Positions 1-8,125 of a DNA stretch of 64,000 nucleotides are shown here, piece after piece. Below the pieces are notes generated by a model. It did no database searches and was not told where the DNA came from. It saw nothing but the letters and a program-made list of their open reading frames with translations. The stretch comes from Erysipelotrichaceae bacterium (GTDB lineage Bacteria; Bacillota_I; Bacilli_A; Erysipelotrichales; Erysipelotrichaceae), in NCBI GenBank assembly GCA_017539025.1, contig JAFYHT010000071.1:310001-374000 (forward strand), in the 5' to 3' direction. Positions within the stretch are counted from its first letter, which is position 1. Every line of letters begins with the position of its first letter. Position numbers and translations under genes: made by a program.

Positions 1-140
1 GTGCGAAAGCCGACCCTTTCCTTGTTTTGAAGGATCTCTTTCGTATAGAAGCCGGCACAGTTATCCTTTCCGAGAAGGTGGATGAGAGTGTTGATGGCGG
101 TTGATTTTCCGGTATTCGGTTTTCCTATGAGAAGTATCAT
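1..140 (-). CDS. THEP1-like nucleoside-triphosphatase, 5' part only
   Basis: The reverse strand encodes an open frame starting at the ATG at 140-138 and running off the left edge (about 46 codons visible). It begins MILLIGKPNTGKST, a Walker A P-loop at residues 5-13, and continues with GFYTKEI and RVGFR. This pairing of an N-terminal P-loop with a GFYT..E....R.GF segment is typical of the THEP1/NTPase_1 family, small NTPases that hydrolyse several nucleoside triphosphates. The Walker B and C-terminal parts lie outside the window, so the assignment rests on the N-terminus alone. The gene is divergent from the nucleoside-transport operon on the right. It could also be another small P-loop NTPase. 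Confidence 0.6.
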   Translation of the reverse strand, partial: MILLIGKPNTGKSTAINTLIHLLGKDNCAGFYTKEILQNKERVGFR

Positions 141-170
141 AATCTCATTGTATAACAGCACATAATGGCG

Positions 171-198
171 TTGTATTGTGAAAGTTGTGTGATAAAAT
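171..198 (+). promoter_or_regulatory. Probable promoter of the first BMP/catabolic operon
   Basis: A -35-like TTGTAT (171-176) is followed after 16 bp by TAAAAT (193-198), which carries an extended -10 TGA just before it (190-192). Transcription would start near 205, giving a leader of about 335 nt before the first gene at 542. Inferred from motif match only. Confidence 0.45.
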
Positions 199-204
199 TA
201 TATT

Positions 205-541
205 AACGAAAGGTTCGTTTTTTCGAACTCTGTCAGAATTGGTCTCAACTGTCATTAAGACAGTCAGATATGGCGATCATTGCCAATGTGTTTCAGATCT
301 GAGAGTTTATGCCTTTGCGCTTGGATCTGCACACAGGATCATTCCCCATCATTGATGAAGAATGAGATGCAGGAAGAGAAACAGAAACATGTCATCTGGA
401 TATCGACCTGTAAATGGATTTGATCCCATCCGGTATGAAAGCGCTAACAGCTTCATATCCAATACAAAGGCGGATGATTAAGAAAGGAAAAAAAGATGTA
501 TAAACGTTGTGACATGAAGCGTTTATGATCTGAAGGAGAAA
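205..541 (+). other. Long structured 5' leader, possible cis-regulatory RNA
   Basis: There is no gene in this stretch. The sequence can form many hairpins: AACGAA/TTCGTT (205-210/214-219) competing with GGTTCG/CGAACT (212-217/224-229); ACTGTC/GACAGT (248-253/259-264) inside ATTGG/CCAAT (238-242/283-287), which competes with TGGC/GCCA (271-274/282-285); CAGATC/GATCTG (294-299/324-329); CATCCG/CGGATG (427-432/471-476) enclosing GGTATGAA/TTCATATCC (432-439/452-460); and ATAAACG/CGTTTAT (500-506/520-526) just upstream of the ribosome binding site AAGGAG (about 532-537). It does not match the purine aptamer seen at 44099 or another riboswitch class I recognise. Nested and competing helices are what a riboswitch or attenuator would show, but chance pairing in 337 nt cannot be excluded by eye. 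Confidence 0.4.
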
Positions 542-1696
542 ATGAAGAAATTTTTAACTTTATTACTTGCTGTCCTGATGGTCCTCACTCTTGCCGGATG
601 TGGCGGAAAAGAAGAACCAGCACCTGCACCTGAAGAGGAAGTAGTTGATCTGACTGGCAAACCTCTCAGAATCTTACAGTTCGTATCTCAGACTCTGGGT
701 AGCTTGTCATGTGAAGACCTCGTTTACGAAGGTATTCAGAAGTTCTGTGCTGAAACAGGTTCTACTGTTGACACATTCGAACTGAACTATGATGATACTC
801 ACACAGCTTCTTCTCTTGCTGAACTGTGCTCATCAGGCAAATACGATGTAGTCGTAACTGGTTACTGGTCAATCGAGGAATATGTTGAGCAGGCTGCTCA
901 GGATTTCCCGAACATCAAGTTCATGGTATTCGACTGCACGATCGATTTCGATTCTTATCCTGAAATCAAGCAGAACGTTTCATCTTACCTCTGCAAGCAG
1001 AACACTCTGGCATTCGCAGCTGGTGCTTTAGGTGCATTGATCACTGAATCTGATATGGAACTGGCTAACCCTGACAAGACGATTGGTTTCGTTGGTGGTG
1101 GTATGATCACTGCTATCGATGACTTCCTCATCGGTTACATCCAGGGTGCTCACTACATTGATCCAGAAGTCAAAGTCTTATATTCCTATGTAGGTAACTG
1201 GGAAGACTCAGGTAAGGCTCATGACCTGGCTCATGACCAGTATGTCAACGGCGCTGACGTAAGCTTCGGCGTTTGTGCACCTGCTTCATTCGGTGTATGT
1301 CAGGCTGCTTACGAAGACAAGAGATATGCATTCGGTGTTGATACTGACCACTCCGGCCAGCTGGCAATCAGCCATCCGGAACAGGCAGAATACACTGTTT
1401 CATCAGCTGTCAAACAGTTCGGTTACGCTATCTATGATGGTCTGAAGAGCATCTATGACGGCACGATCGTTTGGGGTTCAAACAACTCATTCGACTTTGA
1501 CTCAGGTTATCTTGAGATGATCGAGACTGACGTCTTCAACAAGCTGATCAAGGAAGGCAAGCCAGAACTCTATGCTGCATACGAGGAAGTTGTTGCTGAT
1601 CTGTTAGCCGGCAAGATCGAAGTCGGTACAGCTGTCGGTGCTACAACTGAATACGTAGAAGCTGAAAAGGCAAAAGCAGACCCTGCTAATAACTAA
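542..1696 (+). CDS. BMP-family nucleoside-binding lipoprotein
   Basis: Extracytoplasmic substrate-binding lipoprotein of an ABC importer, 384 residues. The N-terminus MKKFLTLLLAVLMVLTLAGC is a lipoprotein signal with lipobox LAGC, so the mature protein starts at Cys20 and is lipid-anchored. A Gly/Glu/Pro/Ala-rich linker follows. The body carries features of the BmpA/Med family: an early segment with FVSQTLGSLSCEDLVYEG, VVVTGYW, FMVFDCTID and AYEDKRYAFGVDTDHSG, which line the nucleoside-binding cleft in relatives. BMP proteins with this transporter type bind purine nucleosides. It is the first gene of a long operon, separated from the ATPase gene by a hairpin that could raise its expression over the membrane parts. 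The exact substrate is unknown; a nucleoside hydrolase gene downstream supports nucleosides. Confidence 0.85.
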   Translation: MKKFLTLLLAVLMVLTLAGCGGKEEPAPAPEEEVVDLTGKPLRILQFVSQTLGSLSCEDLVYEGIQKFCAETGSTVDTFELNYDDTHTASSLAELCSSGKYDVVVTGYWSIEEYVEQAAQDFPNIKFMVFDCTIDFDSYPEIKQNVSSYLCKQNTLAFAAGALGALITESDMELANPDKTIGFVGGGMITAIDDFLIGYIQGAHYIDPEVKVLYSYVGNWEDSGKAHDLAHDQYVNGADVSFGVCAPASFGVCQAAYEDKRYAFGVDTDHSGQLAISHPEQAEYTVSSAVKQFGYAIYDGLKSIYDGTIVWGSNNSFDFDSGYLEMIETDVFNKLIKEGKPELYAAYEEVVADLLAGKIEVGTAVGATTEYVEAEKAKADPANN

Positions 1697-1718
1697 TTAA
1701 TTTTCGATTTTAGTGATG

Positions 1719-1750
1719 CAAGATAGCCGGGAAACTGGCTATCTTGTTTT
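1719..1750 (+). terminator. Intra-operon hairpin after the binding-protein gene
   Basis: CAAGATAGCC (1719-1728) pairs with GGCTATCTTG (1737-1746) around an 8-nt loop, followed by TTTT. It is probably a partial terminator or 3'-end stabiliser giving more binding protein than ATPase and permease. The second BMP operon has the same arrangement at 45599-45641. Confidence 0.75.
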
Positions 1751-1778
1751 ATTGTGTTAACGTATTCGGAGAAAGAAT

Positions 1779-3374
1779 ATGAGCGAATTAGCAAACAATA
1801 TTGAAAACAATGATGTCATCCTGAAAATGGAGAACATCACCAAGATCTACAGCAACGGTTTCATTGCCAACAAGGACGTAAATCTTGAACTGAAAAGAGG
1901 AGAGATCCACGGTCTTGTCGGTGAAAACGGTGCCGGTAAAACTACTTTGATGAAAGTCCTTTTCGGTCATGAGAGACCGGAAGAAGGACGCATCCTTTTC
2001 GAAGGCAAGGAAGTCCAGATCACTGACCCGACCCACGCTCTTGAGTTAGGTATCGGTATGGTCCACCAGCACTTCATGCTGGTAGATACACTGTCTGTCG
2101 CTGACAACATGGTCCTTGGTGCCGAGCCATCCAAGGGTATCGTCTACGACAAGAAACGTGCGATCGAAATGACCAATGAGACGGCTGCCAAGTACAATCT
2201 TCCGGTCGATCCAAACGCATTGATCAAAGATCTGTCAGTCGGTTACAGACAAAGAGTCGAGATCCTGAAGGTATTGCTCAGAGGCGTCAAGGTACTGATC
2301 CTTGATGAGCCTACGGCCGTCCTTACTCCTCAGGAAACAGAGGAACTTTTCGTTCAGCTGATCAACCTGAAGAAGCAGGGATTCACGATCGTCTTCATCA
2401 GCCACAAGCTGCAGGAAGTCAAGCAGATCTGCGACCGTATCACAGTCTTAAGACTTGGCCGTGTAACAGGTCACGCAAATATCGAGGATGTCGAGATCGC
2501 CGATATTTCAAGGATGATGGTCGGCAGAGACGTTGACCTTGAGATCGAAAAGGATAAACCGAATGTTGGAAAACCAGTTCTGAAAGTAAGAGATTTGGAA
2601 CATATCGATAAATACGGCGTCAAGACGATCGACGGAATGTCCTTCGATGTCCGTGAGGGCGAGATCCTTGGCGTTGCCGGTGTTGAAGGAAACGGTCAGA
2701 GTGAACTATCTGATACGATCTGCGGACTTCTTCCGCTCCAGCATGGCACGATCACGATCGATGGTCAGTCCATTGCCGACAAGGGTATCGACAAGATCAG
2801 AGCGATGAACGTATCCATGATGCACGAAGACCGTACGATCTACGGTGCTTCAAGGAATCAGTCCATTGAAGAAAACGTCATGGCTGACAGATACTTCAAT
2901 GCGCCTTATTCGAAAAACGGCATACTGAATCACAAGGAGATCACCGAGAAGACAAAAGAACTGATCAAGGACTTCGTCGTCAAATGTGACGGACCGGATG
3001 CCTTGGTTAAGACGCTTTCCGGCGGTAACGTCCAGAAGGTCGTTGCGGCAAGAGAGTTCTCTTCTACGCCTAGACTTCTGGTTGCGAGCCATCCGACCAG
3101 AGGTATCGACGTCGGTGCTACCGATCTGATCAGAAGAAAGATCGTCGACTTAAGAGACAAATACAATTCAGCAGTCCTGCTGTTCTCGGCAGACCTGAAT
3201 GAGCTGATCAATGTCTCCGACAGCATCATCGTCATGTATGACGGGCAGATCGTTGCCTACTTCCCTGAACTTACAGGTGTCACACCGAGCGTTCTGGGTG
3301 AATACATGTTGGGTGTCAAGAGGATGTCGGATGAAGAAATTGCAGCAGTCATGCATGAAAAGGAGGATCAATAA
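1779..3374 (+). CDS. Nucleoside ABC transporter ATP-binding protein (two ATPase domains)
   Basis: Energising subunit of the importer, 531 residues with two ABC domains in one chain, as in NupO/YufO and sugar RbsA-like ATPases. Domain 1 (about 15-245) has Walker A GENGAGKTT, a Q-loop region, a signature variant LSVGYRQ, and Walker B ILDEPTAVL. Domain 2 (about 265-505) has a degenerate Walker A (GVEGNGQSE), signature LSGGNVQ, and ASHPTRGIDVG in place of the usual Walker B/E region. This asymmetry is usual for the family. The stop codon overlaps the ATG of the next gene by one base, indicating translational coupling. It sits on the cytoplasmic face bound to the two permeases encoded next. Confidence 0.92.
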   Translation: MSELANNIENNDVILKMENITKIYSNGFIANKDVNLELKRGEIHGLVGENGAGKTTLMKVLFGHERPEEGRILFEGKEVQITDPTHALELGIGMVHQHFMLVDTLSVADNMVLGAEPSKGIVYDKKRAIEMTNETAAKYNLPVDPNALIKDLSVGYRQRVEILKVLLRGVKVLILDEPTAVLTPQETEELFVQLINLKKQGFTIVFISHKLQEVKQICDRITVLRLGRVTGHANIEDVEIADISRMMVGRDVDLEIEKDKPNVGKPVLKVRDLEHIDKYGVKTIDGMSFDVREGEILGVAGVEGNGQSELSDTICGLLPLQHGTITIDGQSIADKGIDKIRAMNVSMMHEDRTIYGASRNQSIEENVMADRYFNAPYSKNGILNHKEITEKTKELIKDFVVKCDGPDALVKTLSGGNVQKVVAAREFSSTPRLLVASHPTRGIDVGATDLIRRKIVDLRDKYNSAVLLFSADLNELINVSDSIIVMYDGQIVAYFPELTGVTPSVLGEYMLGVKRMSDEEIAAVMHEKEDQ

Positions 3375-4525
3375 TGGCTAAGAAAAAGGGTTATACATCA
3401 ACCACCCAGATCGAACAGCGCTTTACGATCATTCGTGCAGTGCTGGCGATCGCCGTTTCTCTTCTTTTCTGTTTTGTCCTGATCTTCATTTCCAGTGACA
3501 AACCATTCTCAGATATCCTGACATTCATCATTGCACCGCTCACTTCAAAGAGCCGTTTCGCACTGTTATTGATCAGAATGAGCCCACTATTGTTCACATC
3601 TCTGGCAATGTGTGTCCTGTTCTCCGCAAACACTGCGAACCTGGCTGTTGAGGGTGCCTTCTATATGGCGGCTTTCTCTTCTGCTGCCATCAGCGTTCTG
3701 GAAAACTTCCTTCCGGCACCGTTCCACTTCATCGTGGCTGCCGCAGCCGGATGTGTCGGCGCAATCCTCGTATTGCTGATACCGGCGGTTCTGGAACTGA
3801 AATTCAATGCCAACATCGTCGTATGTTCATTGATGCTCAACTATATCCTGAACTCATTGGGCAACTATCTGATCACAGGTCCGATGAGAGATAACGGTTA
3901 TTCCAAGGAGGCAACAAAGGTCATCGCACAGAGTGCGAAACTGCCGATCATCTACAACGTCGGCGGACAGAAAGTCCACCTGGGCCTGATCATCGGTATC
4001 ATATGCTGTGTCATCGGCTGGTTCCTCATCTACAAGACGAACTTCGGTTATGAGGCAAGAACAGTCGGTCAGAACCCGGAATTCGCAAAATTCTCTGGAA
4101 TCAATGTCGGCAAGGTCGTCGTCATGGGTTCCGTCGTCGCTGCGATCTTCTGCGGTATCGGCGCTACTTCCGAGATCAACGGTTACTATCGAAGGATGGA
4201 ATGGGATGTTCCTACCGGCTATGGATGGGACGGTATCATGATCTCCATCCTGGCAGGCAATAACCCATTACTTTGTATCCCTGGTGCAGCGTTCCTGGCT
4301 TACATCCGTACTTCAGCCGATGTCCTGAACATGACTTCGAACATTCCGGTTGAAATCGTCAATGTCGTTCAGCAGGTCGTCATCATCATGATCGCTGCGA
4401 AGGGTCTTCTGGCAGGTCCTCAGCAGAGGGCTGTCGTTGCTAACGCAAAGCGAAATGCAGAACTGCAGGCACAGGAGGCAGCTGCTCAAGGAAATGGTCC
4501 TTCTGACAAGGAGGTACAGGCATGA
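3374..4525 (+). CDS. Nucleoside ABC transporter permease, first subunit
   Basis: Integral membrane subunit of the BMP-type importer, 383 residues with about eight to ten hydrophobic segments. The stretch NLAVEGAFYMAAFS and the later GYEARTVGQNPEFAKFSGIN, the cytoplasmic coupling loop, are characteristic of the BPD_transp_2 family that includes NupP/YufP. The C-terminus is an Ala/Gln-rich cytoplasmic tail (AELQAQEAAAQ). It starts one base inside the stop of the ATPase gene and overlaps the second permease by 4 nt (ATGA). It would pair with the next gene product to form the heterodimeric channel. Confidence 0.9.
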   Translation: MAKKKGYTSTTQIEQRFTIIRAVLAIAVSLLFCFVLIFISSDKPFSDILTFIIAPLTSKSRFALLLIRMSPLLFTSLAMCVLFSANTANLAVEGAFYMAAFSSAAISVLENFLPAPFHFIVAAAAGCVGAILVLLIPAVLELKFNANIVVCSLMLNYILNSLGNYLITGPMRDNGYSKEATKVIAQSAKLPIIYNVGGQKVHLGLIIGIICCVIGWFLIYKTNFGYEARTVGQNPEFAKFSGINVGKVVVMGSVVAAIFCGIGATSEINGYYRRMEWDVPTGYGWDGIMISILAGNNPLLCIPGAAFLAYIRTSADVLNMTSNIPVEIVNVVQQVVIIMIAAKGLLAGPQQRAVVANAKRNAELQAQEAAAQGNGPSDKEVQA

Positions 4526-5490
4526 ATTTATTCAGACAGTTATTACCGCTGATCTTCAGCGCAAACTTCCTTTCGACGGTCATCCGTGTTGCGACTCCAT
4601 TGATCCTTTGTGCCATGGCTGCCTGCATCGGTAAACAGGCCAATGTTCAGACCATCACGTATGAAGGTATGATGCTGTTTGCAGCACTTGCCGGAACACT
4701 TGGTACTTCCTATACCAATTCATTAGTCGGTGGCATCATCACCGGTATCATTGCCAGTGTGCTGATCGCTGCGATCTATGGTTACTTCAATATCTATCTG
4801 GATACCTATGATACCTTGCTGGGTATCGCTATGAACAACTTCTCGAACTACTTCACGATCTTCTTACTCTTCGTATTGATTGGCAGAAAGGCTGACTCGA
4901 GTACAGTTGTTTCCTACAACTATCCGATCATCAATATTCCGATCATCAAGGATATCCCGGTCATCGGAACGATCCTTTCCGGTCAGAGTTTAGTTACCTG
5001 GTTTGCGATCATTTCAGTCTTCGTGGCTCACTTCATCGTATATAAGAGCACACTGGGCTTAAGGATCCGTTCGGTAGGACGTTCTCCGGAAGCTGCTTCT
5101 TCACTGGGAATCGACGTCAGAAAGACGAAGATGATCGCCATGCTGATATCAGGTGTCTTTGCCGGTCTGGCAGGCGAGTTCATGTCCATGTCCTACATTT
5201 CGTTCTTCACCAAGAACATGGTCGCAGGCCGTGGCTTCATCGGTATCGCTGCTTCAAACCTGGCCTTAGGTAGGCCGCTATATGGCTTGCTGTATGCCTT
5301 GATGTTTGCGGTATCGCAGGTCATCGCCAACCAGCTGCAGATGCTGCAGTTCACTTATCAGTTTGCCAACATGATCCCTTATATCATCACGATCATTGGC
5401 TTGTGTATCACCGGTTCTGCCGAGATGAGAAAAGAAAAGCTCGGCGGTAAGGCGAAAGACGATAAGAAAAAAGAAACAAAAACAGAATAA
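4522..5490 (+). CDS. Nucleoside ABC transporter permease, second subunit
   Basis: Second BPD_transp_2-type permease, 322 residues and strongly hydrophobic. NVQTITYEGMMLFAALAG near the N-terminus matches the 'N.G.EG.ML.GA' segment of this family, and LRIRSVGRSPEAASSLGID is the coupling loop that touches the ATPase. The C-terminal tail is Lys-rich (GGKAKDDKKKETKTE). It overlaps the preceding permease by ATGA. Together with genes from 542 on it makes a complete binding protein/ATPase/two-permease importer. A gap of 51 nt without a clear terminator separates it from the downstream enzyme genes, so co-transcription is likely. Confidence 0.9.
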   Translation: MNLFRQLLPLIFSANFLSTVIRVATPLILCAMAACIGKQANVQTITYEGMMLFAALAGTLGTSYTNSLVGGIITGIIASVLIAAIYGYFNIYLDTYDTLLGIAMNNFSNYFTIFLLFVLIGRKADSSTVVSYNYPIINIPIIKDIPVIGTILSGQSLVTWFAIISVFVAHFIVYKSTLGLRIRSVGRSPEAASSLGIDVRKTKMIAMLISGVFAGLAGEFMSMSYISFFTKNMVAGRGFIGIAASNLALGRPLYGLLYALMFAVSQVIANQLQMLQFTYQFANMIPYIITIIGLCITGSAEMRKEKLGGKAKDDKKKETKTE

Positions 5491-5541
5491 GGAAATAAAA
5501 ACATAATCAATCAATAAAAGTCATCAAAGAAAGGTTCGCAT

Positions 5542-6558
5542 ATGAAATATATCGCAGACGGAGCTACTATTACCAACAGATTGTTATTCTTAGATGGAAG
5601 AGTCAAAGACAAGATCATGGGAGGAGGTGGTTTCTACGCATATACCGCATTGCGGATGTGTACTGACGATTGCCTGTATCTCTCGTCAGTAGGCAAAGAC
5701 TTTGATGACTTTTATGGTGCCTGGTTCGACGCAAACAAGTGCAGTCGTGACGGGCTTTTCGTCAGAACGGAAAAGACGATGTTCAATGATCTGAAGTACT
5801 TCCCGGATGGAAGCTATATCGAGTATTCCATCTATGGAAGGAAATATACGGATGAGGAACTTGCGGATCTGAGAAGATCCGGCATCATGTATCTGCCGGT
5901 CGAAGATCCGGATGAACAGCGAAGACACTATCTGACGATGGAAGACCTGCTTCCGTTCATGGATGAGGCAAAAGGCATGTATACCAGTCAGGCTCTCACA
6001 GATCACAACAGTGAGCTGATGATGGAACACAAGAAGAACGGATGCCAGATCATGTGGGAGATCCCGGCAACAAGCGTCGAGGTCGCTCACCAGAAATACA
6101 AGGAAGGCGGGATCGAGGGGATGAAACATTACCTCAGAGCCATCGACATCCTTTCGATCAACCGCAATGAATGTGCGATCATTTTTGAAAAGCAGACGGA
6201 TGATGAGATCATTCCATTGTTGAAACAGCTGGAACTGCCTGTCTATTACCGTGTCGGTACAGACGGCGCCTATATGATCGCAGAGCACAAGGATTATTTC
6301 GTTCCGATGATCTCGACCGTAGAAAAAGAAAAGGAGATCGACCCGACAGGCTGCGGCAATTCTTCCACAGGAGCTGCCTTATGGGCGTGGTGTGAAGGAT
6401 ACGATCCGCTGATGACCTGCGTCATCGGCAATGTCGTTGCCTCATACAACGTCAGACAGTACGGTCCTTTCCTTGACATGAGTGAAGAAAACAGAGCGCA
6501 GATGATGAGTATCTGCAATGAGATATATGAAAAACTGAAAGGAGGACAGCCTCTTTGA
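5542..6558 (+). CDS. PfkB-family carbohydrate kinase with altered GAGD motif
   Basis: A 338-residue protein with the PfkB/ribokinase fold: a GGGGFYAYTAL substrate-side glycine motif near residue 28, a central sheet region (IDILSINRNECAIIF, the usual 'N..E' segment) and the C-terminal anion-hole motif, here DPTGCGNSSTGAAL near residue 272. In active family members this motif ends GAGD, where Asp is the catalytic base; here Asp is replaced by Asn (GCGN). The protein may therefore have low kinase activity, use another base, or act in binding. By context it handles a sugar or nucleoside brought in by the adjacent transporter. It overlaps the next gene by 4 nt. Confidence 0.75.
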   Translation: MKYIADGATITNRLLFLDGRVKDKIMGGGGFYAYTALRMCTDDCLYLSSVGKDFDDFYGAWFDANKCSRDGLFVRTEKTMFNDLKYFPDGSYIEYSIYGRKYTDEELADLRRSGIMYLPVEDPDEQRRHYLTMEDLLPFMDEAKGMYTSQALTDHNSELMMEHKKNGCQIMWEIPATSVEVAHQKYKEGGIEGMKHYLRAIDILSINRNECAIIFEKQTDDEIIPLLKQLELPVYYRVGTDGAYMIAEHKDYFVPMISTVEKEKEIDPTGCGNSSTGAALWAWCEGYDPLMTCVIGNVVASYNVRQYGPFLDMSEENRAQMMSICNEIYEKLKGGQPL

Positions 6559-7700
6559 ACAGAGCCGATTATGACAACTCTCTTGCCAGACAGGCAAGAA
6601 GGGTGAACGAATACGCAAAAATCGTCTATGACAAGATCCTTCCGCAATTGAAACAGTTGCCGGTCAAAGAGATCTGGGACGCCCAGAAGGTCTTTATCAG
6701 CGGCTGCGGTGACAGCTGGCTGGCAGGCATTGCCGCCAAACCGGCATTTGAATCGGTCACGAAGATCGAGACCAACGTCATGAGGGCCGTTGAATTCTCA
6801 AGGATCTTATCAAACAAGAATCTCGGTTATTCGCCAAATACGCCACTGGTGATACTGATCTCTTATTCAGGCGGTGCCTCAAGAGTCGTGGAATGCGCAA
6901 AGCGGGCATCCAGGTACGGCGCCAACACGATTGCCATCACCAATAACCCGGATTCTCCTCTGGCGAAGGAGTGCCGTTATCTGATCCATGTCGGTCTACC
7001 GGAAGGTGATGAATATCAGCCGGGATTGATCACATACAACGCATCGATGATCGCATTATTCCTGATCGCCTTGAGGATGGGCAGAGTCAGAAACAAGATC
7101 ACGTCGCTTGAATATGATGACATGCACAAGGAACTTTTGAACTTCATATCAAAGTCTCAGGAAAGATATGAAGAGTATGAAGAAAGAGCTTTTGAGATCG
7201 CACAGAAGTGGAAAGATCTCAAGGCAGAAGACTTCATCGGTGATTACAGCGATTATGCGACAGCCTTCTTTGGTTCTGCCAAGGTCATTGAAACATTCGG
7301 CGGATATACGACCTATGATGATTCGGAAGACTGGTGCCATATCAACTATTTCCTGGCAGATCCCGAGAAGATCGGCAGAATCGTCATCACTAATAAGCAG
7401 ATGCCTTCTTATGAAAGGATGTTGGAAACGATCGATGCGATCAAGATTTTGAAGAGCCCTTGTCTGATCGTATCCGATCAGGAAAAGGAAGCCTTCCCTG
7501 AGGGCATGGAAGTATTCACAACACCTCAGGCAAAATACTTCTGGATGAATCCGCTTGTTCAGCATATCCCGTTTGATTTCGTTGCGGGATATATCGCTGA
7601 ATTAAAAGGAGAAAAAGGATTCAGAGCAGATGATGAAAGATACAACAGCGATATATGCAAGAGCCGTCTGAAAGACGGGACGAAGATCGTCATCGAATAG
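6555..7700 (+). CDS. SIS-domain sugar-phosphate isomerase/deglycase-like protein, copy 1
   Basis: A 381-residue protein with two SIS lobes. Start is TTG at 6555, fixed by a strong AAAGGAGG 8 nt upstream and a 4-nt TTGA overlap with the kinase gene. Lobe 1 shows ISGCGDSWLAG (about 49-59), the sugar-phosphate loop of GlmS/FrlB-type proteins, then LISYSGGASRVVECAK and AITNNPDSPLAKEC. Lobe 2 contains the block FFGSAKVIETFGG and SEDWCHIN, where Glu and His occupy the place of the GlmS/AgaS catalytic E..H region. Relatives isomerise or deaminate amino-sugar phosphates, or split fructosamine 6-phosphates (FrlB). The substrate is unknown. A second copy lies at 8126; each copy is followed by a YjbQ gene. 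Confidence 0.75.
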   Translation: MNRADYDNSLARQARRVNEYAKIVYDKILPQLKQLPVKEIWDAQKVFISGCGDSWLAGIAAKPAFESVTKIETNVMRAVEFSRILSNKNLGYSPNTPLVILISYSGGASRVVECAKRASRYGANTIAITNNPDSPLAKECRYLIHVGLPEGDEYQPGLITYNASMIALFLIALRMGRVRNKITSLEYDDMHKELLNFISKSQERYEEYEERAFEIAQKWKDLKAEDFIGDYSDYATAFFGSAKVIETFGGYTTYDDSEDWCHINYFLADPEKIGRIVITNKQMPSYERMLETIDAIKILKSPCLIVSDQEKEAFPEGMEVFTTPQAKYFWMNPLVQHIPFDFVAGYIAELKGEKGFRADDERYNSDICKSRLKDGTKIVIE

Positions 7701-7708
7701 GAGGGAAC

Positions 7709-8116
7709 ATGGTATACATCAAAGAATTTAAGATCACTACCTCAAGTAATTCTCTCACAAAGATCTCTGAGCAGGTCAAAGAGACGATCGCAAAAAGCGG
7801 TGTCCGAAACGGAACTGTCGTCGTTGAAACGGCGCATTCCACTGCCGGTATCCTCAAGGTCAACGTGTGCGGCAATGAGATACTCGATGACATCGTCAAA
7901 GAGATGAGAAGGGTCATCCCTTCCAGGATCAATTTCTATCATCAGGATGGTCCGGAGAATGCATCCGGACACATCAAGAGTTCATTATTCGGAACTTCCG
8001 TTTCTCTGATCGTCAAAGACGGAAAACCGATCTGTGAAGGAAAACAGGATATTTATTTTGCAGAGTATGACGGACCTCGTGAAAGATCCTTTAGTGTCTG
8101 CGTATCGGGAGAATAG
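7709..8116 (+). CDS. YjbQ (UPF0047) family protein, copy 1
   Basis: A 135-residue protein. An in-frame ATG exists further upstream, but 7709 is preferred because GAGGGA precedes it directly. UPF0047 hallmarks are present: AHSTAGI (usual H.TA.I), a central YHQDGPENASGHIKSS (usual H....NA.AH..S), FGTSVSLIVKDGKP and C-terminal EYDGPRERSF (usual E.DGPR.R). E. coli YjbQ has a weak thiamine-phosphate-synthase side activity, and the true role of the family is unsettled. Its placement between two SIS genes suggests it acts on the same phosphorylated intermediate. It lies 8 nt after the first SIS gene and 9 nt before the second. Confidence 0.85.
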   Translation: MVYIKEFKITTSSNSLTKISEQVKETIAKSGVRNGTVVVETAHSTAGILKVNVCGNEILDDIVKEMRRVIPSRINFYHQDGPENASGHIKSSLFGTSVSLIVKDGKPICEGKQDIYFAEYDGPRERSFSVCVSGE

Positions 8117-8125
8117 GAGGGAAGC

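Noticed and set aside
205-541. A second purine riboswitch in the first leader
   Set aside because: The conserved J2/3 and loop sequences of the purine aptamer, clear at 44099, are absent.
5686-6288. A 200-codon reverse-strand frame inside the PfkB gene
   Set aside because: It is a shadow of the forward kinase frame.
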